A DNA stretch of 64,000 nt, taken from Aldehydirespirator sp963662645. GTDB taxonomy: Bacteria > Actinomycetota > Acidimicrobiia > Acidimicrobiales > Aldehydirespiratoraceae. Shown here piece by piece: positions 8,047-15,855 of this stretch (the first letter of the stretch is position 1; every line of letters starts with the position of its first letter). The notes beneath the pieces were generated by a model, which did no database searches, was not told the origin of the DNA, and worked only from the letters and a program-made list of their open reading frames with translations. The stretch is from positions 1,364,001-1,428,000 of the forward strand of contig OY759762.1 of assembly GCA_963662645.2 (NCBI GenBank), in the 5' to 3' direction. Position numbers and translations under genes: made by a program.

Positions 8047-9234
8047 ATGGCGAGAGGGCCGCTTGCAGGCATTCGGGTGGTCGACCTGACCCAGGTGCTG
8101 GCCGGGCCTACCGCCACCATGCTGCTGGCCGACCTGGGAGCGGACGTGATCAAGGTGGAGCCGCCCGGTGCCGGCGACCTGTCGAGACTGGCCCGCTACG
8201 CCAAGGGCGGCATCAACAGCACCGTCGCCAACGCCAACCGGGGCAAGCGGTCGATCCAGATCGACCTGACCACAGAGGCTGGGCGCGGGCTGGGCCTGAA
8301 GCTGCTGGCCGGCTGCGACGTGGCCGTCCAGAACATGCGGCCGGGGGTCATGGCCGGCCTGGGAATGGGATACGAGCAAGCAGCCGCGGTCAACCCCAAC
8401 ATCATCTACTGCTCGATGTCGGGTTACGGGTCGAGCGGCCCCTACGCCGGTCGGGCCGCCTACGACCCGATCATCCAGGCCGTTACCGGCTACGTGGCCC
8501 TTCAAGTGAACCCGGAGGTGCCCATCCCCGATCTGGTGCGCAACGGGGTGGTGGACAAGGCCTCGGGCTGGATGGCCGCGCTGGCCATCGTGTCGGCCCT
8601 GTTCGCCCGGGCCCGGGGCGGCGAGGGCCAGCACATCGACCTCTCCATGTTCGACACCGCGGTGCAGTTCCTGTGGCCCGACGGCGGCATGGCCGACACG
8701 CTGCTGGACGAGGAGGCCAGCGAGGGGCGGCGCCTGTCCACGCTGTACCGGCTCACGCCTTGCGCGGACGGCCACCTCGTCTACTTCGTGGTCAGCGACA
8801 AGCAGTTCCACGGCCTCTACCGGGCCCTGGGGCGCGCCGACTGGATCGACCACCCCCAGTGGGGCACCCATGAAGGCCGCCGCGGCCTGTCCGAGGAGCT
8901 CGGAGCCCTGCTCGAAGAGGAGTTCGCCAAGTGGAAGGTCGCCGACCTGGCACCCCGGATGCACGAGAACTCAGTGCCGTGCGGGGAGGTGGCCGCGGTG
9001 GAGGACCTGCACGACGATCCTCAGATCGTCCACAACGAGACCCTCGTGGCGTGGGACCATCCGACCGCGGGCCGGGTCCGCCAGGCCCGCCTGGCCCCCC
9101 GGTTCTCGGCCACCCAGCCCGAGTTCCGCCCGTCCGTGCCCCGGCTCAACGAGCACGCCGACGAGATCCTGGCCGATCTGGGCTTCGACGCCAACGAGGT
9201 CGCGCGGCTGCGCGAGGACGGGGCCGTCTTCTGA
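8047..9234 (+). CDS. CaiB/BaiF family (family III) CoA transferase
   Basis: 395 residues, the normal family length. The N-terminus PLAGIRVVDLTQVLAGP then LLADLGADVIKVE is diagnostic. The catalytic aspartate is Asp170 in NGVVDKASGW, which forms the glutamyl/aspartyl-CoA intermediate. These enzymes move CoA between carboxylic acids, often activating a substrate for beta-oxidation or decarboxylation. GAGGAG eight bases upstream of the ATG supports the start. It is followed 42 bases later by a cytosine-deaminase-like amidohydrolase in the same direction, probably one operon. The acid that is activated cannot be named from sequence. Confidence 0.93.
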   Translation: MARGPLAGIRVVDLTQVLAGPTATMLLADLGADVIKVEPPGAGDLSRLARYAKGGINSTVANANRGKRSIQIDLTTEAGRGLGLKLLAGCDVAVQNMRPGVMAGLGMGYEQAAAVNPNIIYCSMSGYGSSGPYAGRAAYDPIIQAVTGYVALQVNPEVPIPDLVRNGVVDKASGWMAALAIVSALFARARGGEGQHIDLSMFDTAVQFLWPDGGMADTLLDEEASEGRRLSTLYRLTPCADGHLVYFVVSDKQFHGLYRALGRADWIDHPQWGTHEGRRGLSEELGALLEEEFAKWKVADLAPRMHENSVPCGEVAAVEDLHDDPQIVHNETLVAWDHPTAGRVRQARLAPRFSATQPEFRPSVPRLNEHADEILADLGFDANEVARLREDGAVF

Positions 9235-9276
9235 GATTCTCATCGCGAACCGCAGCCGTATAGACAAGAAGGCGCG

Positions 9277-10542
9277 ATGAGAACCGGCGAGAAAGGCAAC
9301 CAGGTGCGAGTTCTGCGCAACGCCCTACTGGCCGACGGACGCCGTGTGGACGTGCACATCGACACAGTTGAGGGCACCATCTCCAGCGTCTCCGATGCGG
9401 GCTCGACCGCGAGCAACGGCGACACCGAGATCGACGAACTGGATGGCTGGCTGCTGGTGCCGGCCATGGCCGAGCCTCACGCACACCTCGACAAGGCCCT
9501 GACCGCCGACGAGGTGCCCAACCCCAAGGGCGACCTCATGGGCGCCATCGCTGCCTGGTTCGAGGCCGCGGAGAAGGGGCGGCTGTCCTATGAGCGGACC
9601 GTCGAGCGGGCCACCCAGGCTCTCGAGCTGCTGCTCGTGCACGGGGTGACCGCGGTTCGCACCCACATCAACGTCACCGCCGACATCGGCATTGTCAGCG
9701 TTCTGGCCGTGCAGGAGGCGGCGAGGGCCATGGAGGGTCTCATCGACTTCCAGATGGTTGCCTTGACCGGATGGCCGATGACCGGCCCGGACAGCGCGGC
9801 CAACGTTGGCGCGCTGGAGGAGGCTGTGGAGGCCGGGGTCGATCTCGTCGGGGGCTGCCCAAACCTTCAGGACGACCCGGCGACCCACATCTCCGACGTG
9901 CTTGCTCTGGCGACCTCGGCCGGTCTCAACATCGACCTGCACACCGACGAGACGCTCGACGCATCCGTCCTGACGCTGCGCGAGCTGGCCCGCCAGGTGA
10001 GCGACGAAGGCTTCGACGGAACGGTGGCCGCCAGCCACTGCGTCAGCCTGGGCATGCAGACCCCAGACGTGCAGGCCGCGGTGGCTGCCGAGGTGGCGGC
10101 GGCCGGCATCTCGGTGATCACCCTGCCCCAGACCAACCTGTTCCTGCAGGGTCGCGACGACCCGACAGCCACCCCGAGGGGCCTGACCGCCATCGAGGCT
10201 CTTCTGGACGCCGGCGCCGTGGTGGCCGCCGGGGCCGACAACGTCCAGGATCCGTTCAACCTGGTGGGGCGCAGCGATCCGCTGGAGACCGCCGCGCTGA
10301 TGGTGATGGCCGGACATCGCCTGCCCGACGACGCCTACGACATGGTCTCCAACACGGCCCGGCGGGTGATGGGCCTGGCTCCGGTCAACTTCGAGCCGGG
10401 CGACCCCGCCGATCTGGTGGCCATAGACGCGCCCTCGGTGCGGGGCGCGGTGGCCGACGCACCGATGTCGCGCCGGGTGTACCGCCGCGGGCGGCTGGTG
10501 GCCTCAGCCGACCAGCAGACCCGGATCCTGCGGCCAAGCTGA
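9277..10542 (+). CDS. Cytosine-deaminase-like amidohydrolase (CodA-type)
   Basis: 421 residues with the metal-dependent amidohydrolase layout: PHAHLDK (His68, His70), THIN on the next strand, LHTDE, SHC, and GADNVQDPF close to the end, in the order seen in cytosine deaminase and related deaminases of pyrimidines, creatinine or triazines. The PHAHLDK and HTDE variants favour the CodA branch over dihydropyrimidinase or urease-type branches. AGAAGG lies seven bases before the ATG. It follows the CoA transferase in the same direction and lies near an NMT1-type transporter. A pyrimidine-like ring is a plausible substrate, but this is inference. The enzyme is cytosolic, with one divalent metal expected. 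Confidence 0.85.
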   Translation: MRTGEKGNQVRVLRNALLADGRRVDVHIDTVEGTISSVSDAGSTASNGDTEIDELDGWLLVPAMAEPHAHLDKALTADEVPNPKGDLMGAIAAWFEAAEKGRLSYERTVERATQALELLLVHGVTAVRTHINVTADIGIVSVLAVQEAARAMEGLIDFQMVALTGWPMTGPDSAANVGALEEAVEAGVDLVGGCPNLQDDPATHISDVLALATSAGLNIDLHTDETLDASVLTLRELARQVSDEGFDGTVAASHCVSLGMQTPDVQAAVAAEVAAAGISVITLPQTNLFLQGRDDPTATPRGLTAIEALLDAGAVVAAGADNVQDPFNLVGRSDPLETAALMVMAGHRLPDDAYDMVSNTARRVMGLAPVNFEPGDPADLVAIDAPSVRGAVADAPMSRRVYRRGRLVASADQQTRILRPS

Positions 10543-10559
10543 AGCTCCGGGCTCCCGCT

Positions 10560-11894
10560 CTACTGGCCTGCGAACGAGTATTCGGACGCGAGGGTCTCGT
10601 CGCCGGGTCCCACTACGTAGTTCCCGGCTCGCAGCGACACCGGCGGCTCATCGGGGTCGAAGCTGACGCCCACCGGGTCACCGCCGGAGGCCACCACCTG
10701 TACCTGGTCGAGGAACTGGCGCCGCACCATCGACACGCCCCGGTCACTGGAGGCCAGATGCTCGGTGGAGTGCAGGGTGATGGGCCCCTGGCCGACCTGG
10801 GTCTCGTAGTCGCCGGGATAGCGCTGATGGCCCTCGTCGTCCAGGTCGAACCAGGTCTGGCCGTCGCCGTAGGCGGGCAGCCCCTGGGCCGGACGGTCCC
10901 TGGGCTTGCGCAGCATCGACACAACCCAGGTGTGGGTGTCGTCGATGGGCACGGCCCACGACATATTGTTGGTCTTCCCCACCACGGTGAGGGTCGGGGT
11001 GGGGATCACCCTGACGGTGGGGACGCGGATCTCGGTCACCCGGTGCAGCACGTTGCCGTCGGGCAGGTCGCGGTCCTGGCTGGCGGTCACCCCCCAGTCG
11101 TGACGCTGCCAGTCGATGCGGGGCCAGATCTCCAGCCTCGGATCGAACTGGTGGCCGCTGATGGCGTTGTGGAGGATGAACACGTGGTACGGGTCCATGG
11201 CGTTCTCGTGGGTCTGGAACCAGTTGCAGGGCGCCACGGTGGGACCACCGAAAGCGAAGTGGTCGATGAGCACGATCTCCTCGTCGTCGCGCAGGTCCTC
11301 GAAGATGTCGTAGCGGGGAAGGACCGGCTGGCGATCGGCCGGACCCATGTAGGCGAAGACGAGCCCGTTGTACTCCTGTACCGGGTACCAGGGCTGGCGG
11401 TAGGAGGCCCGGTTGCGTCCCCGGTCGGGTTCGCAGGGCTGATCGAGGCAGGCGCCGTCCACCGCGAACAACCAGCCGTGGTAGGGGCAGCGGATCCCGC
11501 CGTCCTCGACCCGGCCGTAGTACAGGGTGGTGCCCCGGTGGCAGCAGCGGGGCTCGACCAGGCCGGGACGGCCGCGGCCGTCGCGGAACAGGATCAGGTC
11601 CTCGCTGAGGATCCGCACCCTCCGGGGGAGGGAGGTGGCCTCGGAGCTGCGAGCGACCGGATGCCAATAGCGCCGCAGCAGCTCTCCCGCCGGAGTGCCG
11701 GCGGAGGTCTCCACCAGATCGGGATTCCACTGACCCTGGGGGCGGCCGTAGGCACGGCCGTCGGCGGAACGCTCAGAGGGGATCGAGGTTCGCGCACTGG
11801 CAATGCCGGGCCCGCGGCTGTAGGCGGAACGGTCAACGAGTTCGGCGCCTATTGGCCCGGAGTGCTTCTTCCCCGTAGTTTGAGGCTCCGTCAT
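10560..11894 (-). CDS. Rieske non-haem iron oxygenase, large subunit (phthalate dioxygenase type)
   Basis: 444 residues from the ATG at 11894. Rieske [2Fe-2S] ligands are Cys117, His119, Cys136 and His139 (RCCHRG and CPYHGW). The mononuclear iron site is DPYHVFILH (Asp234, His237, His242). The segment GELLRRYWHPVA before the Rieske domain is typical of the phthalate/vanillate one-component oxygenase subunit group, which needs a separate reductase. No reductase gene is adjacent. The likely reaction is ring hydroxylation or O/N-dealkylation of an aromatic acid. The start codon overlaps the start of the divergent oxygenase by two bases, so one of the two annotated starts may be too far upstream. 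Confidence 0.9.
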   Translation of the reverse strand: MTEPQTTGKKHSGPIGAELVDRSAYSRGPGIASARTSIPSERSADGRAYGRPQGQWNPDLVETSAGTPAGELLRRYWHPVARSSEATSLPRRVRILSEDLILFRDGRGRPGLVEPRCCHRGTTLYYGRVEDGGIRCPYHGWLFAVDGACLDQPCEPDRGRNRASYRQPWYPVQEYNGLVFAYMGPADRQPVLPRYDIFEDLRDDEEIVLIDHFAFGGPTVAPCNWFQTHENAMDPYHVFILHNAISGHQFDPRLEIWPRIDWQRHDWGVTASQDRDLPDGNVLHRVTEIRVPTVRVIPTPTLTVVGKTNNMSWAVPIDDTHTWVVSMLRKPRDRPAQGLPAYGDGQTWFDLDDEGHQRYPGDYETQVGQGPITLHSTEHLASSDRGVSMVRRQFLDQVQVVASGGDPVGVSFDPDEPPVSLRAGNYVVGPGDETLASEYSFAGQ

Positions 11895-12912
11895 GAACGG
11901 ATTGTCCCACAGTCCGCCCGCCGCCGATAACGCCGGAGCCACGTCGACGACGACTAGGACCGCCGAGGCTGCGCCAAGCCCTGCTCCGTTCACGCCGCGG
12001 GTGATCGACGTCTCGGCCCTGTTGGGCAACGGCGCCGGGGGCCGCCGGTCGGCGGTCACAGCGGAGATCGAGTCGGCCTGCACCACCGACGGGCTCTTCC
12101 TCGCGGCCGGCCACGGCATCGGCCGGCAGCTCGACGCCGCCTTCGGTGCGGCCCGGGCGTTCTTCTCGCTCCCGCCCGCCGTCAAAGACCGGGTGCCGAG
12201 AATCGATCGCTACGGCTACGTGCCCGACCGGGTCGAGGCCCGCGACCCTGCCGACGCCGCATATCTGGGCTGGTCCAGCCTGGCTGCGGAGTACATCGAC
12301 ATGGGCCTGGCCGGCGAGGTCGACCTCGATGCCGTCGACGCCCTCGGATGCGCCGGGTTCGTCACGGCGGTGCGGGACTACCAGTCGGCCGCGCTGGCCG
12401 CCGCCCACGGCGTGCTCGAGGCCCTGGCCACCACCCTGGCGGTGCCGGGCTTCTTCGCGACCCGCATGTCGGAGCCCCAGTGCCGTCTGCGGTTCCTGCA
12501 CTATCCGGCGACCGGCCGGCTCGACGACGGTTCCGCGCCGGTGTTCAGCACGCCCCACACCGACTACGGGGCGATCACCCTGCTGGCCGTGGACGGCTTG
12601 TCAGGCCTGGAGGTGCTCCGCGACGGCACGTGGACACCGGTCGCGGCACCCTCGGGCAGCGTGATAGTGCAACTCGGGGACATGCTGGCCCGCTGGACGA
12701 ACGACCGCTACCGGTCGACCCCGCACCGGGTGGTGGGCTCGTCGGGCGCCGACCGGTTCTCGATCCCGTTCTTCGTGAACCCCGATCCCCACACCGTGGT
12801 CTCCACCATCAGCAGCTGCATCACGGCCGAGCGCCCCGAGCGCTACGAGCCGGTAACGGCAGGCGAGTTCCTGGTGTCGCGCATCGACAGCCCCACCGAG
12901 CCCTACGTCTAG
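11893..12912 (+). CDS. 2-oxoglutarate/Fe(II) oxygenase, isopenicillin-N-synthase-like
   Basis: 339 residues. The double-stranded beta-helix has the Fe ligands His222, Asp224 (STPHTDYG) and His278 (STPHRV), plus the cosubstrate-binding Arg288-x-Ser290 (DRFSIPFF). The N-terminal DIOX-type segment starts at PRVIDVSALLG (about residue 35). The first 30 residues are low complexity, so a GTG at 12001 (VIDVS) may be the real start. Plausible substrates are small hydrophobic or heterocyclic metabolites, as for bacterial pyrimidine or xanthine-type oxygenases of this group. It is divergent from the Rieske oxygenase with essentially no gap. Confidence 0.88.
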   Translation: MNGLSHSPPAADNAGATSTTTRTAEAAPSPAPFTPRVIDVSALLGNGAGGRRSAVTAEIESACTTDGLFLAAGHGIGRQLDAAFGAARAFFSLPPAVKDRVPRIDRYGYVPDRVEARDPADAAYLGWSSLAAEYIDMGLAGEVDLDAVDALGCAGFVTAVRDYQSAALAAAHGVLEALATTLAVPGFFATRMSEPQCRLRFLHYPATGRLDDGSAPVFSTPHTDYGAITLLAVDGLSGLEVLRDGTWTPVAAPSGSVIVQLGDMLARWTNDRYRSTPHRVVGSSGADRFSIPFFVNPDPHTVVSTISSCITAERPERYEPVTAGEFLVSRIDSPTEPYV

Positions 12913-13052
12913 GGAGGACCCGCCCGCCGGGTGATGCCGCCCGGGGGTTTCCAGCAACCTGAGGGGAGGCCGCGGAACCCCTTAGGGAGGACCGGCGCCG
13001 CGGCTGATGTCGCCTGCCCGCTCGATTCCGACTGGGATCGTGGCTGGGCGCG

Positions 13053-13089
13053 CTGAGGGGGCCGGCGCTGTGGGCGCAGGCCCCCTCAG
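13053..13089 (-). terminator. Hairpin after the fused substrate-binding protein gene
   Basis: An 11-bp perfect stem, CTGAGGGGGCC and GGCCCCCTCAG, with a 15-base loop lies about 27 bases beyond the stop of the 13116 gene. There is no U-tract. A related hairpin follows the second binding-protein gene (15793), and the loop and flanking bases are similar, showing that the 3' flank was duplicated with the coding region. Confidence 0.6.
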
Positions 13090-13115
13090 GGCAGGTCTAG
13101 ACGGTGCGGCTGGGG

Positions 13116-15560
13116 CTAGAAGCCGATGCCCGCGTCGATGAACTCGTTGGTGAACAGATCACCGGCGCTCAAGCCGTCGGCTACGTCCGCGGCCAAATCG
13201 GTGGCCAAGATCGAGTCGAGCACCCCCTGGATGCGGTCGATCTCCATATTGCCCACCGTGGAGTCCGGGCCGTTGCCGATCAGGCCATAATCGCGCTGGG
13301 CCTGAACCGAGAAGTCCGCCAGATCAGGCGGATACACCCAGAAGCTCGCATACTGCTCGACCGCGTCCACGATGATCGCGTTCGCCCGATCAGGCGACGC
13401 GTCGAACGACACCACCGCCTGCTGGATGATCGGCACCAAACGCTCCAGACACGGCCTCATCGACTCCATGTCGCGAGGACGCACACCAATGGTCTGCGAA
13501 TAGATCTGGAACCCCGCGTCATGAAGCAGCTGGAACTCCACAGGACGTCCCCACTCCTCATAGATGTGCTCATAGGTGTACACCTCAGAAGAAGCAAAGC
13601 CCTGCTGGGCGATCCCGCCGCCCTCGGAGACGAACCGCGCCGGGCTGCCGTCATAGGACGGATCCACCTGATCCGCGTTCCAGATCCCCTGAGCCACGAA
13701 CACCAGCGGGAACACACCCCCGCCGAACACGTTCACCGTGATGTTCTCAGCACCCAGATCAGCGATGCTGTCCACACCCGGAAGCTCCGGATCCCACATG
13801 ATCATCTGCGGGTTCTGCTCCAGCGGAGCAACCACCGAGATCAGCGGGGCATCAGCCCACTGCAAGATCTGAGCATCCGTGGACGCATACCCCAAATGGA
13901 TCGACTCGTCGGTGTACATGTAGCTCGACACCGGCGCGAACCCGATAGCCGGACCACCCGTGCGGACCTGGAAATCAATCCCCAGATCAACACCATCCAG
14001 CACCATCGAACCCGTCACCGTCTGATTCTCAGTATCAACCACGTAATCATCACCAACCAAGTGATACATCGCACCATGCTCAGACTCCGGGAACCAGTCC
14101 GTCTGAACCACCAACGGCGACGGACACACACCCCCAAGACCGGCGGCCACAGCCTCCGCCAGCGGGAGACCCTCTGATGCCACGCCGGCCGTGCCGGGCG
14201 CGTAGGAGAACACCACGTTGTTGAGGCTGGTCTCGGCGTTCTCTTCGCCGCCGATGTTCTGGACGACCGTGATGCGGGCCGCGCCGCAGTCACCGAACTC
14301 GTCGCAGTTGATGGTGCCGATGAGGCCCTGGAAGCCCTGCACGCTGTTCAGGTAGTCGCGGATGCCCTGACGGTCGATCATCAGCTCGCCGTCCTCGACC
14401 CACGAGGCGGCCGCGATGGCGTCGAGCAGCAACACGGTGGCGTCATAGCCGTGCGCCCAGAACGGCGCAGCCGGGGCCTCGCCGTAGCGGCTCTCGTACT
14501 CGGCCAGGAAGTCCACCGCGGTCTTGCCGGTGCTCTCGTTGACATTTTCGCCGAAGCGCTGGTCCGGACCCGAGAAGTACATGCCCCGGGTCTGGGGCAG
14601 CGACAGGTAGTTGGTGTTCAACAGGCCGTCGGCGGCCAGCAGCACCGTGCCCTCCAGACCGGACACGCCCGGCGCCTGGTCGGCGATGAAGTCGCCGGCC
14701 GGCTGGAAGATCGGGAAGAACAGCGCACCCGGGCTTCCCGCGGCGATCTCGGTCAGCACGGGCACCATGTCGGTGTCGTCCTTGTTGACCGCGGAGAAGC
14801 CTGTGACCGTGCCGCCCTCGGCCTCGAACGCGTCAGCGAAGGCCTGGGCCAGTCCCTGGGTGTAGGGGTCGCCGTCGTGGATGGCAGCCGCCTCGCTGAT
14901 GCCCAGCTCCCCGAACACGAACTTGGCCATGGCTGCGCCCTGGTACAGGTCGTTGTGGGCGGTGCGGTAGTAGCCGACGCTGTAGTTCGGCCCGGCGTTG
15001 CCGGCCAGGTCGGACGTCAGCGCGGGCGAGGTGTTGCCGCCGGAGATCAGCACCATGCCGGCATCGGTGATCAGCGGAGCTGCCGCCACCGCCGCGCCGG
15101 AGCACGACGTGCCGATCACGCCGACCACATCCTCGTCGGCCACGATGATCTGGGCCGCGGCCTGGCCGCCGTCGTTGGAGCACAGGTCGTCGAGGCTCGT
15201 GCCCAAGTCCACGTCGAAGCCGTGGATCTGGCCGTAGTCGTCGACCGCGATCTGCGTGGCCCGATCGATCGGCAGTCCGAAGAAGGCCACGTCACCGGTG
15301 ATGGCCTCCAGCGAGCGGATCTGGATGGCATCGCCCGCCTCGACCGTCACAACACCCAGAGAGCCGTCGCCGAGATGTTCCATCATCTCGTCGGGGGCTT
15401 CGTCAGGGGCCTCATCGGACGCCTCGTCCGTGGTCGGCGCGTCCTCGGTCGGGGTCGCGGCCGGCTCGTCGGCGGCCTCATCGTCGCCGCATGCGGCGGC
15501 CACCAGGCCGAAGGCGAGCAGTACCGCCAGCCAGCGGAGCAGATGCTTCCTGTGTTTCAT
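13116..15560 (-). CDS. Fused substrate-binding lipoprotein: LivK-type domain plus NMT1/THI5-type domain
   Basis: 814 residues from the ATG at 15560 (GGGAGG upstream). A lipoprotein signal ends with LVAAACGDD. A Thr/Glu/Asp-rich linker then leads to a LivK-like periplasmic-binding domain (about residues 60-460; SGAAVAAAPLITDAGMVLIS and AGSPGALFFPIFQP are typical). The last 335 residues are an NMT1/THI5-type binding domain starting VCPSPLVVQTDWFPESEHG. Each domain is normally a separate protein feeding a different class of ABC transporter, so the fusion is unusual. The NMT1 part is a close paralogue of the two copies in the upstream gene. It would serve the SsuBC-like permease and ATPase at 18509-20178. 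The ligand is unknown; the NMT1 family binds pyrimidine, riboflavin-like and sulfonate ligands. Confidence 0.88.
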   Translation of the reverse strand: MKHRKHLLRWLAVLLAFGLVAAACGDDEAADEPAATPTEDAPTTDEASDEAPDEAPDEMMEHLGDGSLGVVTVEAGDAIQIRSLEAITGDVAFFGLPIDRATQIAVDDYGQIHGFDVDLGTSLDDLCSNDGGQAAAQIIVADEDVVGVIGTSCSGAAVAAAPLITDAGMVLISGGNTSPALTSDLAGNAGPNYSVGYYRTAHNDLYQGAAMAKFVFGELGISEAAAIHDGDPYTQGLAQAFADAFEAEGGTVTGFSAVNKDDTDMVPVLTEIAAGSPGALFFPIFQPAGDFIADQAPGVSGLEGTVLLAADGLLNTNYLSLPQTRGMYFSGPDQRFGENVNESTGKTAVDFLAEYESRYGEAPAAPFWAHGYDATVLLLDAIAAASWVEDGELMIDRQGIRDYLNSVQGFQGLIGTINCDEFGDCGAARITVVQNIGGEENAETSLNNVVFSYAPGTAGVASEGLPLAEAVAAGLGGVCPSPLVVQTDWFPESEHGAMYHLVGDDYVVDTENQTVTGSMVLDGVDLGIDFQVRTGGPAIGFAPVSSYMYTDESIHLGYASTDAQILQWADAPLISVVAPLEQNPQMIMWDPELPGVDSIADLGAENITVNVFGGGVFPLVFVAQGIWNADQVDPSYDGSPARFVSEGGGIAQQGFASSEVYTYEHIYEEWGRPVEFQLLHDAGFQIYSQTIGVRPRDMESMRPCLERLVPIIQQAVVSFDASPDRANAIIVDAVEQYASFWVYPPDLADFSVQAQRDYGLIGNGPDSTVGNMEIDRIQGVLDSILATDLAADVADGLSAGDLFTNEFIDAGIGF

Positions 15561-15792
15561 GTGTTCCCTCCCAGGGAAATTCCGACCGCGGCCGGATGTT
15601 TGTTCTGCACTCGGGTCCACGGAACAGTCCCGGAGCGACAGCCGTGTCGGATCACTGACGGACCGCCCGCGTCCCGATCCAGAACACTACCACCCGCACC
15701 GCCCAGCGGTACCCTGCCGAGAATTGCTCTCATGTTGCTTGCTCCTCATGCCGAGCCCCGCTGCTGAGGAAATCTTCATCTGGGCGCGCCTG

Positions 15793-15823
15793 TGGGGGCC
15801 GGCGCTGTGGGCGCCGACCCCCA
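15793..15823 (-). terminator. Hairpin after the tandem binding-protein gene
   Basis: An inverted repeat, TGGGGG and CCCCCA, with inner CGGCG/CGCCG arms lies about 33 bases beyond the stop of the 15856 gene. It is related in sequence to 13053-13089. No T-run follows, so Rho-independent function is tentative. Confidence 0.5.
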
Positions 15824-15855
15824 ACAGGGTAAAGGTCTAGACGATGCGGCTTCGG

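Noticed and set aside
9771..11930. 719-codon plus-strand frame
   Set aside because: It overlaps the amidohydrolase in another frame and is antisense to the Rieske gene. No motif is seen.
12910..13016. Possible duplication of the 2-oxoglutarate oxygenase gene end (12910 and 12983)
   Set aside because: Only about 79% identity over 34 bases in GC-rich DNA; too weak to separate from chance.
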